Below are positions 1-11,613 of a stretch of DNA of 64,000 nt, piece after piece. This DNA comes from Vitis vinifera (lineage: Eukaryota; Streptophyta; Magnoliopsida; Vitales; Vitaceae), in contig NC_081820.1 in NCBI RefSeq assembly GCF_030704535.1, forward strand, positions 23,430,001 to 23,494,000. Reading direction: 5' to 3'. The notes beneath the pieces were generated by a model. That model had not been told where the DNA came from. It did no database searches and saw nothing but the letters and a program-made list of their open reading frames with translations. The translations under genes were made by a program, and so were the position numbers. The first letter of the stretch is position 1; every line of letters starts with the position of its first letter.

Positions 1-58
1 ATATTTTTTTTACATGGGAACTCGTCTCTTGAAAAGACGAGTTCCCTTTGGAATTGTG

Positions 59-91
<33 letters not shown>

Positions 92-560
92 GATTTTTTA
101 AAATAAAAAATATATTTAAAAAAAATATTTTAAAAAAAAATATTTTTTTTTCCAAGGAACTCGTCTCCCTTTAGGAATTTTTTTTTTTAAATAAAAAATA
201 TATTTTAAATAAATAATATATATTTTTTCCTATGGGAACTCATCTCTTCAGACGAGTTCCCTTTAGTTCCAAATTTTTTTTTTAATTTGTGAATTTTTTA
301 AAAATATATATATATATATTTTTTTAATTGGAACTCGTCTCTTGAAGAGACGAGTTTCCTTGAATAATTCTCTTTCATGGAACTCGTCTCTTCAAGAGAC
401 GAGTTCAAGAGACGAGTTCGCTTTTTTAAAAATTTTTATTCCTTCACCCTCTCTCCTCTCTCCTATCTCCTCTCTCCTCTCTCCTCTCTCTCACCCTCTC
501 TCCTCTCTACTATGTGGCAAAAACTACCCTATATTTGTAATAACTTCTTCCACTACAGTA
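1..560. repeat. Array of short hairpin repeats in AT-rich DNA
   Basis: Five palindromic or half-palindromic copies of one motif lie at about 16-46, 156-173, 234-261, 330-359 and 379-420, separated by A/T homopolymer runs. The perfect form reads GAACTCGTCTCTTGAAGAG and continues into its own inverse, so each unit can fold into a stem of about 13 bp with almost no loop. The last unit has an extra half arm. A CT-rich run (about 447-510) follows. No convincing reading frame is present. The core GTCTCTTGAAGAGAC recurs with different flanks at 51.4-52.6 and 55.3-56.1 kb. Confidence 0.75.
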
Positions 561-607
561 ATTTAAGAATAACTTTTTTAAATTAATGCACTATTGAGAA
601 AAGTCCA

Positions 608-1616
608 TTGTTCTTCAACTTTAGCCTTTTTTTGTATTGCCACTAACCACTAAATAGGCGGATTTTAGAAAATGAATACAGTATTTTTAAAAATATGATA
701 ATTAAAAAATTATTTCCAATTCCATGACAATTTGTATGATTTTTTTTTTTAAATACATCATTGGAAAACACAAGATAACGACGTCGTTCGAAGCAGAACT
801 GTAAGGCGCCCTTCGGCCGAGCATCGACTCTCTTCACTGCAATCGGTGGCTTTTGCGGTCTCTCTCTAGCTCTAGGTATCAGATCTCTTCGTTTATTAGA
901 ATTTTTCTTTGTTTGTTTGATGAGAAACTGAAAGAAAATGAGATGGATGGAATGTTCTGAATCTTAAAGTTTTCATCATTTACACCTGGTGGAAACAGAA
1001 TCTTCCCCTAAATTAGCGTTGTATACGTATTTAGCTGAATTTAGAATTTTCAATTTCTTTTCTTTTCCTTAATTTTATCAGCATCCAAGCAGTCATTTAG
1101 GGTTTTTCTGGCTTGAGATATTGGCATTTGATCTATTTGATTTTTATTCTTGTTCAGAAAAATGTAAATATATTTGCTAAAGAATTAGAATAACCAAAAA
1201 TTGATCGTCTTAATTCACATCCATATTTAGCGTTGTTGGGTGAATTCATCAATAAGGAAAAATGCAGTTCTTTGGAGGGTCGGAGATCAGCCCATTGCCG
1301 CCGCTGCCAACAGCATCGGGAAACAATGGCCACATGATGTATGTGTTTAACAGGAATGGGGTGTGCTTGCTTCACAGGAATGGAATCGCCCTCTTAGGAC
1401 TCTGAATGCCCAGCAAGACCATAAGCTCATGTTTGGTCTGCTTTTCTCTCTTAAGTCCTTAACAGCTGAGATGGATCCCACTGAGTATATCTTCTTCCTA
1501 GTCTTTGATTCGAATTGGAACTGTTTTCGGGGAAATGGAATTACTTGATTTTGTATTTGGATAACTTTTGAAAGCATAAATTCATTGTTTGGAATAGAAT
1601 TATGACATATATGTAA
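608..1616 (+). pseudogene. Truncated duplicate of the 5' half of TRAPPC1
   Basis: This stretch matches the promoter, 5' UTR and first coding exon of the intact TRAPPC1 gene at 11.4-12.4 kb and stops inside what would be intron 1. The ATG is at 1262. The reading frame follows TRAPPC1 for about 38 codons, then a missing G near 1380 shifts it and a stop soon follows. The exon-1 splice donor is changed from ACTAGGTAT to ACTGAGTAT. A 64-bp piece holding the likely 5'-UTR splice acceptor, present at 11945-12008 in the intact copy, is absent. Exons 2-4 are missing. It cannot make TRAPPC1 and is best read as a partial segmental duplicate. It lacks the 1.2-kb insertion present upstream of the intact copy. 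Confidence 0.9.
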
Positions 1617-1723
1617 GAAGAAAGAAATCAGGATGAGCAAAAGGACATAATTTGAACTGATAAATTCAAACTCGGGATGATTAAAAAAAACATGGAAAAC
1701 AAGGTTGCCAAATTTATTTGCAA

Positions 1724-4681
1724 TTACAAACACCATCCGAGTAGTTTATACTTCACGTCATCCAGCAACCGAAAATAAGCATGTCTCCAAGCTCTGTTGA
1801 ATGCTAATGGAGCCAAAATGGCCCAAAAGCCAACCACGAAACCCCATGGCATACCCAAATAGAACCATTTCATATCAATCCATCCATTGTCCGGAATTGG
1901 ACCTTTTGGTTTACCATCTTCACCACAATCATCAGTCAGTGGAGCTCCACAAAGCTCCGGGTTGCCAATGAAACTGAGGGCACTAAAGCCTTGGATCTGG
2001 GTGCCTGATGGAATTTTGCCAGACAAGTTGTTGTATGACAAATTTAAACTGCTCAAAAATGATATATTTGCCATACCTTGAGGAATAACACCAGAGAGTC
2101 CATTCATGGAGAGATCAAGAGACTCCAGTGATGTCATGGCCCCAATCTTCACAGGAATCTTCCCTTGGAGATGGTTATTAGACAGGTTCAAGAATATCAA
2201 ACCATGGAGATCTGTGAGTTCTTCTGGGATCTCACCAGATAACTTATTGCTTGAGAGGTCCATGCCAGCTAGGAGGCCAAGTGTTTTGTCGTACTCATAC
2301 TCTATTCCTTTCATAACCAGTGTTGCTGTGTCGGTTGATCCCGATTCAAAATGTTCATTATGAAAACGAAAGGGGGAACTTGAATTCAATTCTTTGATCA
2401 TGCTGCTGAAATTACCAAAGCATCTAGGAATGGTTCCCGAGAGATTGTTGTTTCCCAAGTCCAAGATTTGAAGGGAATGAAGGTGGCAGAGTTCAAGAGG
2501 AATACTTCCAGTGAACTTATTTGAATGCAGGACAAGAACCATTAGACCCGGTGTATATCCAATCTCACCAACCCCTGGAAATATTTCAATGAAGTTCCCC
2601 ATCCATGCTGGTATCGTCCCAGTGAATTCATTCTTACTAAGGTCTAGAACCAGTAGACTAGAGCAATTTTTCAATGGAAGTGGAAAATTTCCGGAGAGAT
2701 GGTTGTTGCGCAAGTGCAATGAACCGAGCCAAATTAGAGAACCCATGGAGCTAGGTATATGTCCCGTCAGATTATTATTTCCCAATTTTAACATCATCAA
2801 TTCTCTCCAATACATCCAACAATTGGGAAGTTCTCCTGACAGAAGATTTCCTGAGATGTCTAGATACCACAATAAATTTACTTTTTTAGTTCTCCGACAC
2901 AACATAGGTGAAAGAGATCCACGGAATAAATTATTGGAGAGGTCTAGTTCTTCTACATCAGAAGAGATTGGGGGCAGTGGACCAGTGAAATTGTTTGAGC
3001 TGAGATAGATACAGGATGAATGTAAACTTGGAATACTACCAATGATTTGGTTGTGAGATAGATCTACAAAATAATAGGGTCGTGTCCAAAACCAAGCTGG
3101 GATGACACTGGAGATTCCTGCATAGGACATGTTTAGATAGTCCAAATACTTCTGTGTTTGAAGCCATGCAGGAAATTGAGGCCCTAGAAGGCAAGAACCC
3201 AAGTCTAAGTCTGTGAGTTGAAAAGGAGGAGTCCAGTTGGAGCTGACTTGCAAAGTTAACAAGTTTGAAGATGCATCCAATTGTTTTAAACTTGTTAGAT
3301 TGGCAAGGTGCTTTTCAGATATAATACCCTCGAAGAAGTTTTCCCTAATCTTTAGATAACGCAAGGATGAAATTCCTCCTAATGAGATAGGAATATGACC
3401 AGAAAACGAGTTTCCATCAATAGAAAGAGAGGACAAACTTTTGAATTGGCCAAGTTCATTGGGCAAATGACCTGAAAGCCGATTTTTTGCCAGGTTTAAA
3501 TGTTCTAAACTTTTACATTCTCCAAGAGTATCTGGAAAAGAACCTGAAAGCTTATTTCCTCTCAAGCTTAAAAACTCTAGACCTTTTCGAGGCCTATCAT
3601 ATGAAGAATTCGAAAGTTGAAAACTACAAAGATTTCCAAGAGATCTCAGCACGTCTCCTTCAAGAGCATTGTTTGATAGGTAAAGATATGTGATAGAAGT
3701 GAGATTTCCAATATCATTTGGAAGCATACCATGAAAATAGTTATGTGTAAGATCGAGGTATTCAAGGCTAGTTATATGATATAACCAATCAGGAATAGGA
3801 GAAGCAAAATTGTTATAGGAAAGATCTAGGAATTTAAGAGAAGTCATGTTACGAAGACCTGATGGAATTGGACCATGAATATTACTGTATGCTAGATTAA
3901 GAGTAACAAGAGAATTAAGATTAGCAAACCAATCAAATGATGAAGACATAAAATAATTACTTGAAAGGTCAAGGATGACTAAGGATGAAAAATTGACATG
4001 CGGGAGAGGGTCAAAAGTATCAAGCTCACAATAAGACAAGCGTAGCACAGATAAAGAATGAAACTTATTCATTACCTGTAGCCAATTTGATGCCTTGCTT
4101 AGGTTCACATTTGCCATGTCAAGGAATTTTAGGAAGGTAAGACCAGAAATCCACTCAAGATCCTCAACATTCAAAGAATCAGAATTCCCAATGTCAAGAT
4201 AATGCAACTTGGATAAATTTCCAAGTTGATGAGGAATAACACCACCAAAACCTGCACTAGAGAGGTTAAGATATCTTAAATTGGATAGGGAACCAAGGAA
4301 TTTTGGAATATGAAGGCTCCCAAAGTCATTGCAGCTCAGGTCCAAGTATTGAAGATGCTTCAAGTCCAACAAAGAACTACTTATTTCACCACCCAGAGAA
4401 CCATGATCTTGATAAAGATCCCATCGGAGGTTGAGCTTGAGAACATGTCCTGTTGTGTTGTGACAACAAACTCCTTCCCAATTACAACACTCTTCATTGG
4501 CCCAAGAAGAGAGTCTGTTTGAAGGATCATGAATGCCTCTTTTGAAGCTCAAAAGAGCTTCTCTTTCTTCTTCTCTGCAAAGAGCCTTCGAACCATGTCC
4601 ATCACAACAACCGAACTTTGTGGCTAGAGTGAAAAGAAAATAGAGCGAGAGAACCACCAAACCTCTCATGTACAACTCCAT
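1724..4681 (-). CDS. LRR receptor-like protein (RLP, EIX2/Cf type)
   Basis: Single-exon gene for a plasma-membrane receptor-like protein with extracellular leucine-rich repeats and no kinase domain. Such proteins sense microbial or developmental ligands together with SOBIR1/BAK1-type kinases (family knowledge). Order in the protein: hydrophobic signal peptide (MELYMRGLVVLSLYFLF), an LRRNT_2 cap with paired cysteines (EECCNWEGVCC), more than 20 LRRs with the plant LxGxIP consensus, an island before the last repeats (DTATLVMKGIEYEYDKTL), a final LRR block, then one transmembrane helix (about WGFVVGFWAILAPLAF) and a short basic tail. The frame is open upstream to an ATG at 4723, but a TATA box at 4735-4742 makes that Met unlikely to be transcribed. 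I therefore chose the ATG at 4681, which directly precedes the signal peptide. About 985 aa is normal for the EIX2-like group. No frameshift was seen. The ligand is unknown. Confidence 0.93.
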   Translation of the reverse strand: MELYMRGLVVLSLYFLFTLATKFGCCDGHGSKALCREEEREALLSFKRGIHDPSNRLSSWANEECCNWEGVCCHNTTGHVLKLNLRWDLYQDHGSLGGEISSSLLDLKHLQYLDLSCNDFGSLHIPKFLGSLSNLRYLNLSSAGFGGVIPHQLGNLSKLHYLDIGNSDSLNVEDLEWISGLTFLKFLDMANVNLSKASNWLQVMNKFHSLSVLRLSYCELDTFDPLPHVNFSSLVILDLSSNYFMSSSFDWFANLNSLVTLNLAYSNIHGPIPSGLRNMTSLKFLDLSYNNFASPIPDWLYHITSLEYLDLTHNYFHGMLPNDIGNLTSITYLYLSNNALEGDVLRSLGNLCSFQLSNSSYDRPRKGLEFLSLRGNKLSGSFPDTLGECKSLEHLNLAKNRLSGHLPNELGQFKSLSSLSIDGNSFSGHIPISLGGISSLRYLKIRENFFEGIISEKHLANLTSLKQLDASSNLLTLQVSSNWTPPFQLTDLDLGSCLLGPQFPAWLQTQKYLDYLNMSYAGISSVIPAWFWTRPYYFVDLSHNQIIGSIPSLHSSCIYLSSNNFTGPLPPISSDVEELDLSNNLFRGSLSPMLCRRTKKVNLLWYLDISGNLLSGELPNCWMYWRELMMLKLGNNNLTGHIPSSMGSLIWLGSLHLRNNHLSGNFPLPLKNCSSLLVLDLSKNEFTGTIPAWMGNFIEIFPGVGEIGYTPGLMVLVLHSNKFTGSIPLELCHLHSLQILDLGNNNLSGTIPRCFGNFSSMIKELNSSSPFRFHNEHFESGSTDTATLVMKGIEYEYDKTLGLLAGMDLSSNKLSGEIPEELTDLHGLIFLNLSNNHLQGKIPVKIGAMTSLESLDLSMNGLSGVIPQGMANISFLSSLNLSYNNLSGKIPSGTQIQGFSALSFIGNPELCGAPLTDDCGEDGKPKGPIPDNGWIDMKWFYLGMPWGFVVGFWAILAPLAFNRAWRHAYFRLLDDVKYKLLGWCL

Positions 4682-4734
4682 TAGGCTAGATGATTTTAGA
4701 GCACACAATGTGAAAGGTTTCAAGGATTATTTAA

Positions 4735-4742
4735 TATTTATA
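4735..4742 (-). promoter_or_regulatory. TATA box of the LRR receptor-like protein gene
   Basis: TATAAATA on the minus strand. A start about 30 nt downstream would fall near 4705-4712, giving a short leader before the ATG at 4681 and leaving the in-frame ATG at 4723 outside the mRNA. This is inferred from spacing only. Confidence 0.55.
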
Positions 4743-5769
4743 GTCATTAGAGGCATGACCCACAAGACTATAGTGTTGTCTTATTTCTAAAAATTTCTAA
4801 CATTGAGCGCTCAATTATTGTATTAAAAAAGGATGGTTGTGGAGTGTGGACTAGTTGTGTGCATGGATAAATTTCATGTAAAAGAAAATACATGAAATGA
4901 CATAATTAATTACATATGTAAAATGAATCCTATTAGTATTTTTTTATTCTTATCATTTTCCATGTTATTTAAATATGTGAAAATCATTTTTTTTTATATT
5001 TTTCTCATTTATTTAACTAGTATTTTTTAGGAACCAAACATGGTATTAAACTTATATAGAATAAGTTTATTACATAAATCATCTATAAAAAAAATTCATA
5101 CAAATGATGGCTAATAATATATATATTATTGAATTATTGTCCATAGAAGGATGACTCAACTCTCCTGCCGTGTTTGACTTGCAAGGAATATTGAGAGTGA
5201 CCGTGACAAAATTTTCCACAAAAAGAAGAAAAAATGACAATATAATCTTGTCCTCTTTTGTGTTTGCAATTAGGCTGGGCCATGCTATTCAACACCAATT
5301 AATCACCCAATCTATTTATATATTCATATCTGCATAAAATTAAACTTCACATATACATCTAATTAAAGGACATTTATTCCTCTATTTGCATACATAATAA
5401 TCCAAATTATATATTTTAGTTATTTGGGTGAATTTTCCATATAGTTGGGAACAAGTAATAAAAAATAATGAAAAAAAAAGTCAACTATTTATCTTCCTTC
5501 ATGATCATGGATAGCACTAGAGGAAAAATAAAACTAGGAAAGAATTCAAATTCTTTTATTTGGTTGGGAGGAAGAATATTAAAGGAAAAGTTAAATTTGA
5601 TCAGAATTATGTAAAACAATATATGTATTTTAAAATTCTTTATTATTTATATGACAACAAAAAAAACAAATTTTAAAATCACGTGGAAAAAAATTATTAA
5701 TATATAAACATATTTATAAATAAATAAATATTTATTTATTTTCTTTATTTCTTTAATTTTTTATTTCAT
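4743..5769. other. AT-rich intergenic DNA upstream of the receptor gene
   Basis: No supportable gene. It holds the presumed promoter of the minus-strand receptor gene and AT-rich low-complexity sequence. Near 5025-5045 there is AGGAACCAAACATGG, which resembles the end of the MITE family seen intact at 28076-28402, but no partner end was found. Confidence 0.5.
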
Positions 5770-6501
5770 TTTTTCCACTGTGTATACCTTCTCTTTCACT
5801 ACCATAAATGATTTCTCCTTCCTTAAGGCAAGATCTATTCCACTCTTCATTATTCCACACTTTTTTCTTTCCTTCATTAATGCAAGACTAATCCTACTCT
5901 TAATTATTCCACACTTTTTTCCAAATTCCATGGTTGATGATCTCCCTTAACTTCCCTCCACACTTTCGTTATCCTACTTTATCCCAAACCAACCAGATTT
6001 CATATGGGAATGCGAGCATGGTCCTCAAATTTGAAAATGCAATAACACAATCTGAATCGTCATTATGTTGGTGATCATAAAAGCATTAGACTCCTTATTT
6101 TACGCCAAAATATTTTTCTTCATATACATTTCGACCAAACTTCCCTTGTTACATCAATGCGAATAGAAGTTTTTGCATTAAAAAACCGATAGCTCATGTT
6201 TCGTGTAAGTCCTCCATGATAAGATACCAAAACAGACAGTTGAATATTCTCATCACCATCACAATTATTCACCCCATCACTACAAGAATGATCACCTTTG
6301 AACAAAGCCTTAACCGATATTTTTATAATTTTATTTGCAAGTTTAAAACACTTCGATTAAGTCGATAATGTTTTTAGGAAATCTTTAAAAGATTTTCATG
6401 CCTGAAAAGCTTGAGGTTCAAGGTAGTCTCCTAGACTAGGTTGGTATTTCCATCTTCAAATTGATTTTCATCAAAATTATAAAAGTATAAAATTAATTAA
6501 A

Positions 6502-6558
<57 letters not shown>

Positions 6559-8020
6559 TTTTTTGTTTTTGTTTTTTCCCTTGTATGTACTTTCTCTTTC
6601 ACTATAATAAATTATTTCTTCTTTCTCAAGTCAAGACTTGTCCCATTCTTAATTATTCCACACTTTTTTTCCAAATTCCATGGTTGACAATCTCCCTTAA
6701 CTTCCCTCCACACTTTTGTTATCCTACTTTATCCCAAACCAACTAGATTTCAAATGGGAATGCGAGCATGATCCTCAAATTTGAAAATGCAATAACACAG
6801 TTTGAATAGTCATCATGTTGGTGATCACAGAAGCAGCAGACTCCTTATTTTACGCCAAAATATTTTTCTTCATATACATTTCAACCAAACTTCCCTTGTT
6901 ACATCAGTGCGAATAAAAGTTTTTGCATTAAAAAACCGATAGCTCATGTTCCGTGTAAGTCCTCCATGATAAGATACCAAAACAGAATGTTGAATATTCT
7001 CATCACCATCAAAATTATTCATCCCATCACTAGTAGAATGATTTACTACAAGAATGATCACCTTTGAACAAAGCTTTAACCGATATTTTGAGAATTTTAT
7101 TTGCAAGTTTAAAACACTTCGGTTAGGTCGATAATGTTTTTAGGAATCTTTAAAAGATTTTCATGCTTGAAAAGCTTGAGGTTCAAGGTAGTCTCCTAGA
7201 CTAGGTTGGTCTTTCCATCTTCAAATTGATTTTCATCAAAATTATAAAAGTATAAAATTAATTAAAAACTATATATATATATATATATATATTCTTTTTT
7301 TTAATTTTTTTTTCTTTTTATTTTTTTCCCTGTATATACCTTCTCTTTCACTATAATAAATTATTCTTTCTTCCTTAAGGCAAGACTTGTCCCACTCTTA
7401 ATTATTCCACATTTTTTTCCAAATTCCACAGTTGACAATCTCCCTTAACTTCCCTTCACACTTTCGTTATCCTACTTTATCCCAAACCAACTAGATTTCA
7501 AATGGGAATGTTAGCATGGTCCTCAAATTTGAAAATGTAATAACACAGTCTGAATCGTCATTATGTTGGTGATCACAGAAACAGTAGACTCCTTATTTTA
7601 CGCCAAAGTATTTTTCTTCATATACATTTCGACCAAACTTCCCTTGTTACATCAGTGCGAATAAAATTTTTTGCATTAAAAAACCGATAGCTCATATTCC
7701 GTGTAAGTCCTCCATGATAAGATACCAAAACAGAATGTTGAATATTCTCATCACCATCAAAATTATTCATCCCATCACTACTAGAATGATTTACTACAAG
7801 AATGATCACCTTTGAACAAAGCCTTAACCGATATTTTTATAATTTTATTTGCAAGTGTAAAACACTTCGGTTAAGTCGATAATGTTTTTAGGAATCTTTA
7901 AAAGATTTTCATGCCTTAAAAGCTTGAGGTTCAAGGTAGTCTCCTAGATTAGGTTGGTCTTTCCATCTTCAAATTGATTTTCATCAAAATTATAAAAGTA
8001 TAAAATTAATTAAAAACTTA
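5770..8020. repeat. Three tandem copies of a ~750-bp unit
   Basis: Anchor sequences recur at 6001, 6751 and 7499, giving a period of about 749 bp. Units run roughly from the CCTTCTCTTTCACTA motif to AAAATTAATTAAAAACT. The first two units end in (TA)n tracts (about 6505-6554 and 7271-7292); the third does not. Each unit contains a similar minus-strand open frame of 60-78 codons (6120-6305, 6870-7106, 7618-7809) with the shared string SVLVSYHGGLTRNMSYRFF. The conserved frame could be a relic of a transposase N-terminus (MULE-like proteins have comparable openings) or only reflect recent duplication. I would not call it a host gene. Confidence 0.8.
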
Positions 8021-9580
8021 TGGATGAAAGTTTTGGTTTTTTAACAAAAAAAAAAAAAATGCAATCCTAGCTTAGTACATCCTTCATCTTACATAAATTA
8101 TCAAATTGATAAATTTGATAAATCTTTCTTTGATTCTTCTTGATTCTCTATTTTACTCTATGTAGCCTCTTATTTAATGACTCTAAGGAGATCTTCTTTC
8201 CTATTATGCTTAAATGCAATCATTAATTAAATTCAAATCTTATTTTGTTATCATCAAAATTGAAATTAACAAAACCTTGGTTTGATAATTGTGAGTCATA
8301 TCCAAAAGGCATTAGCTCATAGTAATAAAATCCTTCTTTTGTCACAAAGATTGTCTTCTTCTCATTTGGTTCATATAGGAGAATCTTATTGTAGACCTAC
8401 ATAGACATCCACCAAGGTAAAGAATGCAGGATTGGCTATATATATATATATCCCCACGGATTGGGTCACTATTGATAAAGGATAGTGGCGACAAGTATTC
8501 TTAATAGAGACACCAAGATATTTCATGAGGTTAAGAGAATCTGTCCTCTTAGGTGATTCAAATGACATTTGATAAAAAAAAAATGATGGTCATAACAATT
8601 ACTTAAATGGAGTTTGTCATATGCTCCTTGGAGTTAGAATATGTCAATTGATCACATAATAGGTGGATTTGTAATGATAGATTAATAACACTACCTTGTT
8701 AGATTATGGACACCTTTTCATGGGAGGTACATGCAGTGAATAGTAGGTCCCAAACTCGAGTTTCACCTTATTGTAATTACATAGGATATTGGAATGCAGT
8801 TTATTCTTTTTTGTGAAGTGTTAAGACAACTTTAAAATTGGATTTTGAGGCAACCAATATTTTCCTATGGGTCCTAATGGTTTCTACTCAAACTCCTATT
8901 TCATGGCAACACATTTTATTTGAGGAATTTGGATTTCTGGTTCATAAGTATGCATAAGGGCATTTTGGTAAAACATAAGATTGCATTAGATCTTATGAAT
9001 GAACTTTTTGGATTGGACTAATTAGTTAATTGAAACTCAATAAAACTATTTAATTAATTAAGACTCAAATGAGTTAGATTATGTGATCCAAGCCCAAATT
9101 GGACTCAATTTACTTAAGCACATAAGGAAGCTTATAAATACTTCCTAAGGGGTTAAAGCTTCAAACTTTTGCCTCTTATCTTCCGAAGACATTTTTGTAG
9201 AGAGAAACCCTAGCCACCCTTAATGAGGAAGAGAAGCTCACACTTCTCTTACATGTCTTGATTTGTGTAAAGAGAGATTGGGTGAAAGAACATCGGGTAG
9301 ACAAGATCTATGGCTTCTTCAATGAGTTTAGCAAACTAGAATTGATATACCATTAAGTTCGTGTTCAACATCCCAATAAAATACTTAATTGACCTAATTT
9401 CATTAATACACATCACTACCATGCACAAAAGAGAAATTATTAAATCACTCTACTTTAACAACATCCTACTTTTTTAAACAAACCATTCCTCAAATAAGAT
9501 CAATTAAGAGTGAATTTGAAGAACTACCATTCCTCTAAACATATCCAAATAGCACTCAAACCCTAAATGGAGGTTAATCA
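8021..9580. other. Decayed repeat DNA, possibly retroelement LTR remnant
   Basis: No intact gene. The stretch about 8560-9400 has the feel of an LTR: a TATA-like CTTATAAATACTTCC near 9133, then a leader-like segment with ACCCTAGCCACC. I could not find paired ends or a target duplication, so assignment to an LTR retrotransposon fossil is tentative. Confidence 0.35.
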
Positions 9581-10195
9581 ACTCAAAAAAAAAAAAAAAA
9601 AAAAAAAAAAAAACGTAAGTTGATGAATCACAACACTAAGGTTCTATCTCTGCTAACCGTTGCCTTTCTTAATTACCTTATTTTCATAAGTTAGATGAAA
9701 TTTAAAAATACACAATATTATTCACAATGGAAGAAAAATCAAATCTAGAAACACATTTTTCTTCAAATTAGGATATCATTTCAACCCATTTAAGATCTTA
9801 GCTCTATAATTTTTGCAACTAAATAAGAAAATAGGATCGTAGATACGAGAAAGACAAATATTATCTAAATAAGATTAAGCATTATACTTAGAAATGCCTT
9901 TTTCATTAAAGAAATATATTCAATCTAAAGATTTCAACATTTAACTATGATGGAAAATAACCCATGTTCAATGTCGAAGTTTTAGTGACGAGGCTTTGGT
10001 AAAGTAGATTGGGGCTCTATGAGGGTTTAACATGTGAGGGAGAGTAGAGACAAAGTGTCTCAATTTGGGTCTTTGACACATTTTTATTCAATGCCATGTC
10101 ATCCTCCAACTTGGCATCAAATTGAGATACCCATTAAAGCTTGGTTGGGAAACTCTTAAAAGGGGATTTGATCTTCAACTTTAGCTTTTTCTTGT
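9581..10195. other. Intergenic DNA with a long poly(A) tract
   Basis: About 30 consecutive A residues lie near 9582-9613. This could be the tail of a retroposed sequence, but I found no flanking direct repeat. The rest is AT-rich without coding signal. The last ~25 bases (from about 10172) begin the region shared with the TRAPPC1 duplicate at 608. Confidence 0.45.
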
Positions 10196-10203
10196 ATTAC
10201 CAC

Positions 10204-11424
10204 AAAGGAGGAAAATGTTGGGATATATCGGCGATATATCGCCGATATATCATGTATCGGGAGGGGTCGACACGATATTTCGTGGAGAAAAATCGGAGGA
10301 GAAATATTTCCACAAAATAGCCAAAATATCAGCGATATATCGGCTTGGGGAGATAAATCGGCGATTTTGTGAAAAAATTGCCTCTAGTGGCAAAATATCG
10401 GCGGTTAATCGGAGATAAATCACCGATTTTTTGGTGATATTTCCCCTCCTTCATGCAGCGTGATCTGACGGCCCAAATCACGCCCGTGTTGATCCGATGG
10501 CCTAGATGTGATTCCAATGGTAATATGGTGATCCAACGGCCAGATTGCTCCCAATTTTTTATCCAACAGCCAAAATTGATTTTCAATGGTAAATTAATGT
10601 TCCAACGGCTATTTTGACCCAAATTTTTTCTATAAATAGCCCAAATTTCATTAATTTCATCTATTTTTGCTTCCATTCTTCATTTGCTCTCTCATTACTC
10701 CAATTTTTATTAAGGTTGCTCAATTATTCAATCATTCTAAGGTATGTTTGTTTTAAATTGTAATTAATTTTGTTTGCAATTGTAATTAATTCATGTATTT
10801 TCAATTAATTAGTATGTTTGCAATATGAATGATTTAATGCTATTTTTACATTCAATTGTAATTAATTTTTATATTTTTATTGAATTAACTTAGGTTAATT
10901 TGATTATTTAATTATAAATTGATATGTTTATTTTAGATGATTATTTGTGATTTATTTTCACATTTATAATTAAATTAAACTAGTTAACTTAGCTAAATTA
11001 TTTAATTAATTTAGTTAACAGGCCAAATTATTTAATTAATTTAATTAACATGAACTAGTATATTTTGAATATGAAATATGTTTATTTAATGTGTACAAAT
11101 TATTGATATTTAATGAAATGAAGTATTTTATGTGACTTTATAATGGGAACAATTAAAAAATTAACATTTCTCATAGATCGACATGATATAATTACATCTA
11201 ATATCGCAAATTATATTATATGTATATCAAATTTTTCAATAAAACAACTTTAAAATGTCTATTATACTTTTAATTATATTATTATGAGGTTTTTCTATCA
11301 TTTCCATAAGTTTTTAACAATTTTAAGTCGATATTTTTTTCCAAAATATCCGCCGATATATCTCCGATATATCCGTAAAATCAAAATACCGATATATCTG
11401 TAATTATCGATATTTTTATCATTG
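10204..11424 (+). mobile_element. hAT-like non-autonomous element, 1.2 kb
   Basis: The segment is bounded by ATTACCAC (10196-10203) and ATTACCAT (11425-11432), an 8-bp near-identical target duplication typical of hAT elements. It is absent from the related site in the duplicate at about 640-652, which supports insertion. Both ends are rich in GATATATCGGCGATATATC-type motifs in inverted orientation. Repeated ATCCAACGGCC-like motifs occur at 10490-10610, and a TATA box (TATAAATAG, 10631-10639) is followed by AT-rich DNA. There is no transposase frame, so it would need a partner in trans. Terminal inverted repeats are weak, so family assignment is moderate. Confidence 0.7.
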
Positions 11425-11613
11425 ATTACCATTAATCACTAAATAAGGGGATTTTAAAAATATGACAATTAAAAAACTATTTCCAATTCCATGACAATTT
11501 GTAAAACACAAGAAAACGACGTCGTTCGAAGCAGAACCGGAAAGCGTCCTTCGGCTTAGCATCGACAATCTTCACTGCATTCGGTGGCTTTTGCGGTCTC
11601 TCTCTAGCTCTAG

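Noticed and set aside
2511-3008. 165-codon plus-strand frame inside the receptor-like gene
   Set aside because: It is the shadow of the LRR coding frame on the opposite strand.
9582-9613. Poly(A) tract as the tail of a processed gene or SINE/LINE
   Set aside because: No flanking target duplication or upstream gene-like sequence was found, so it is listed only as a homopolymer.
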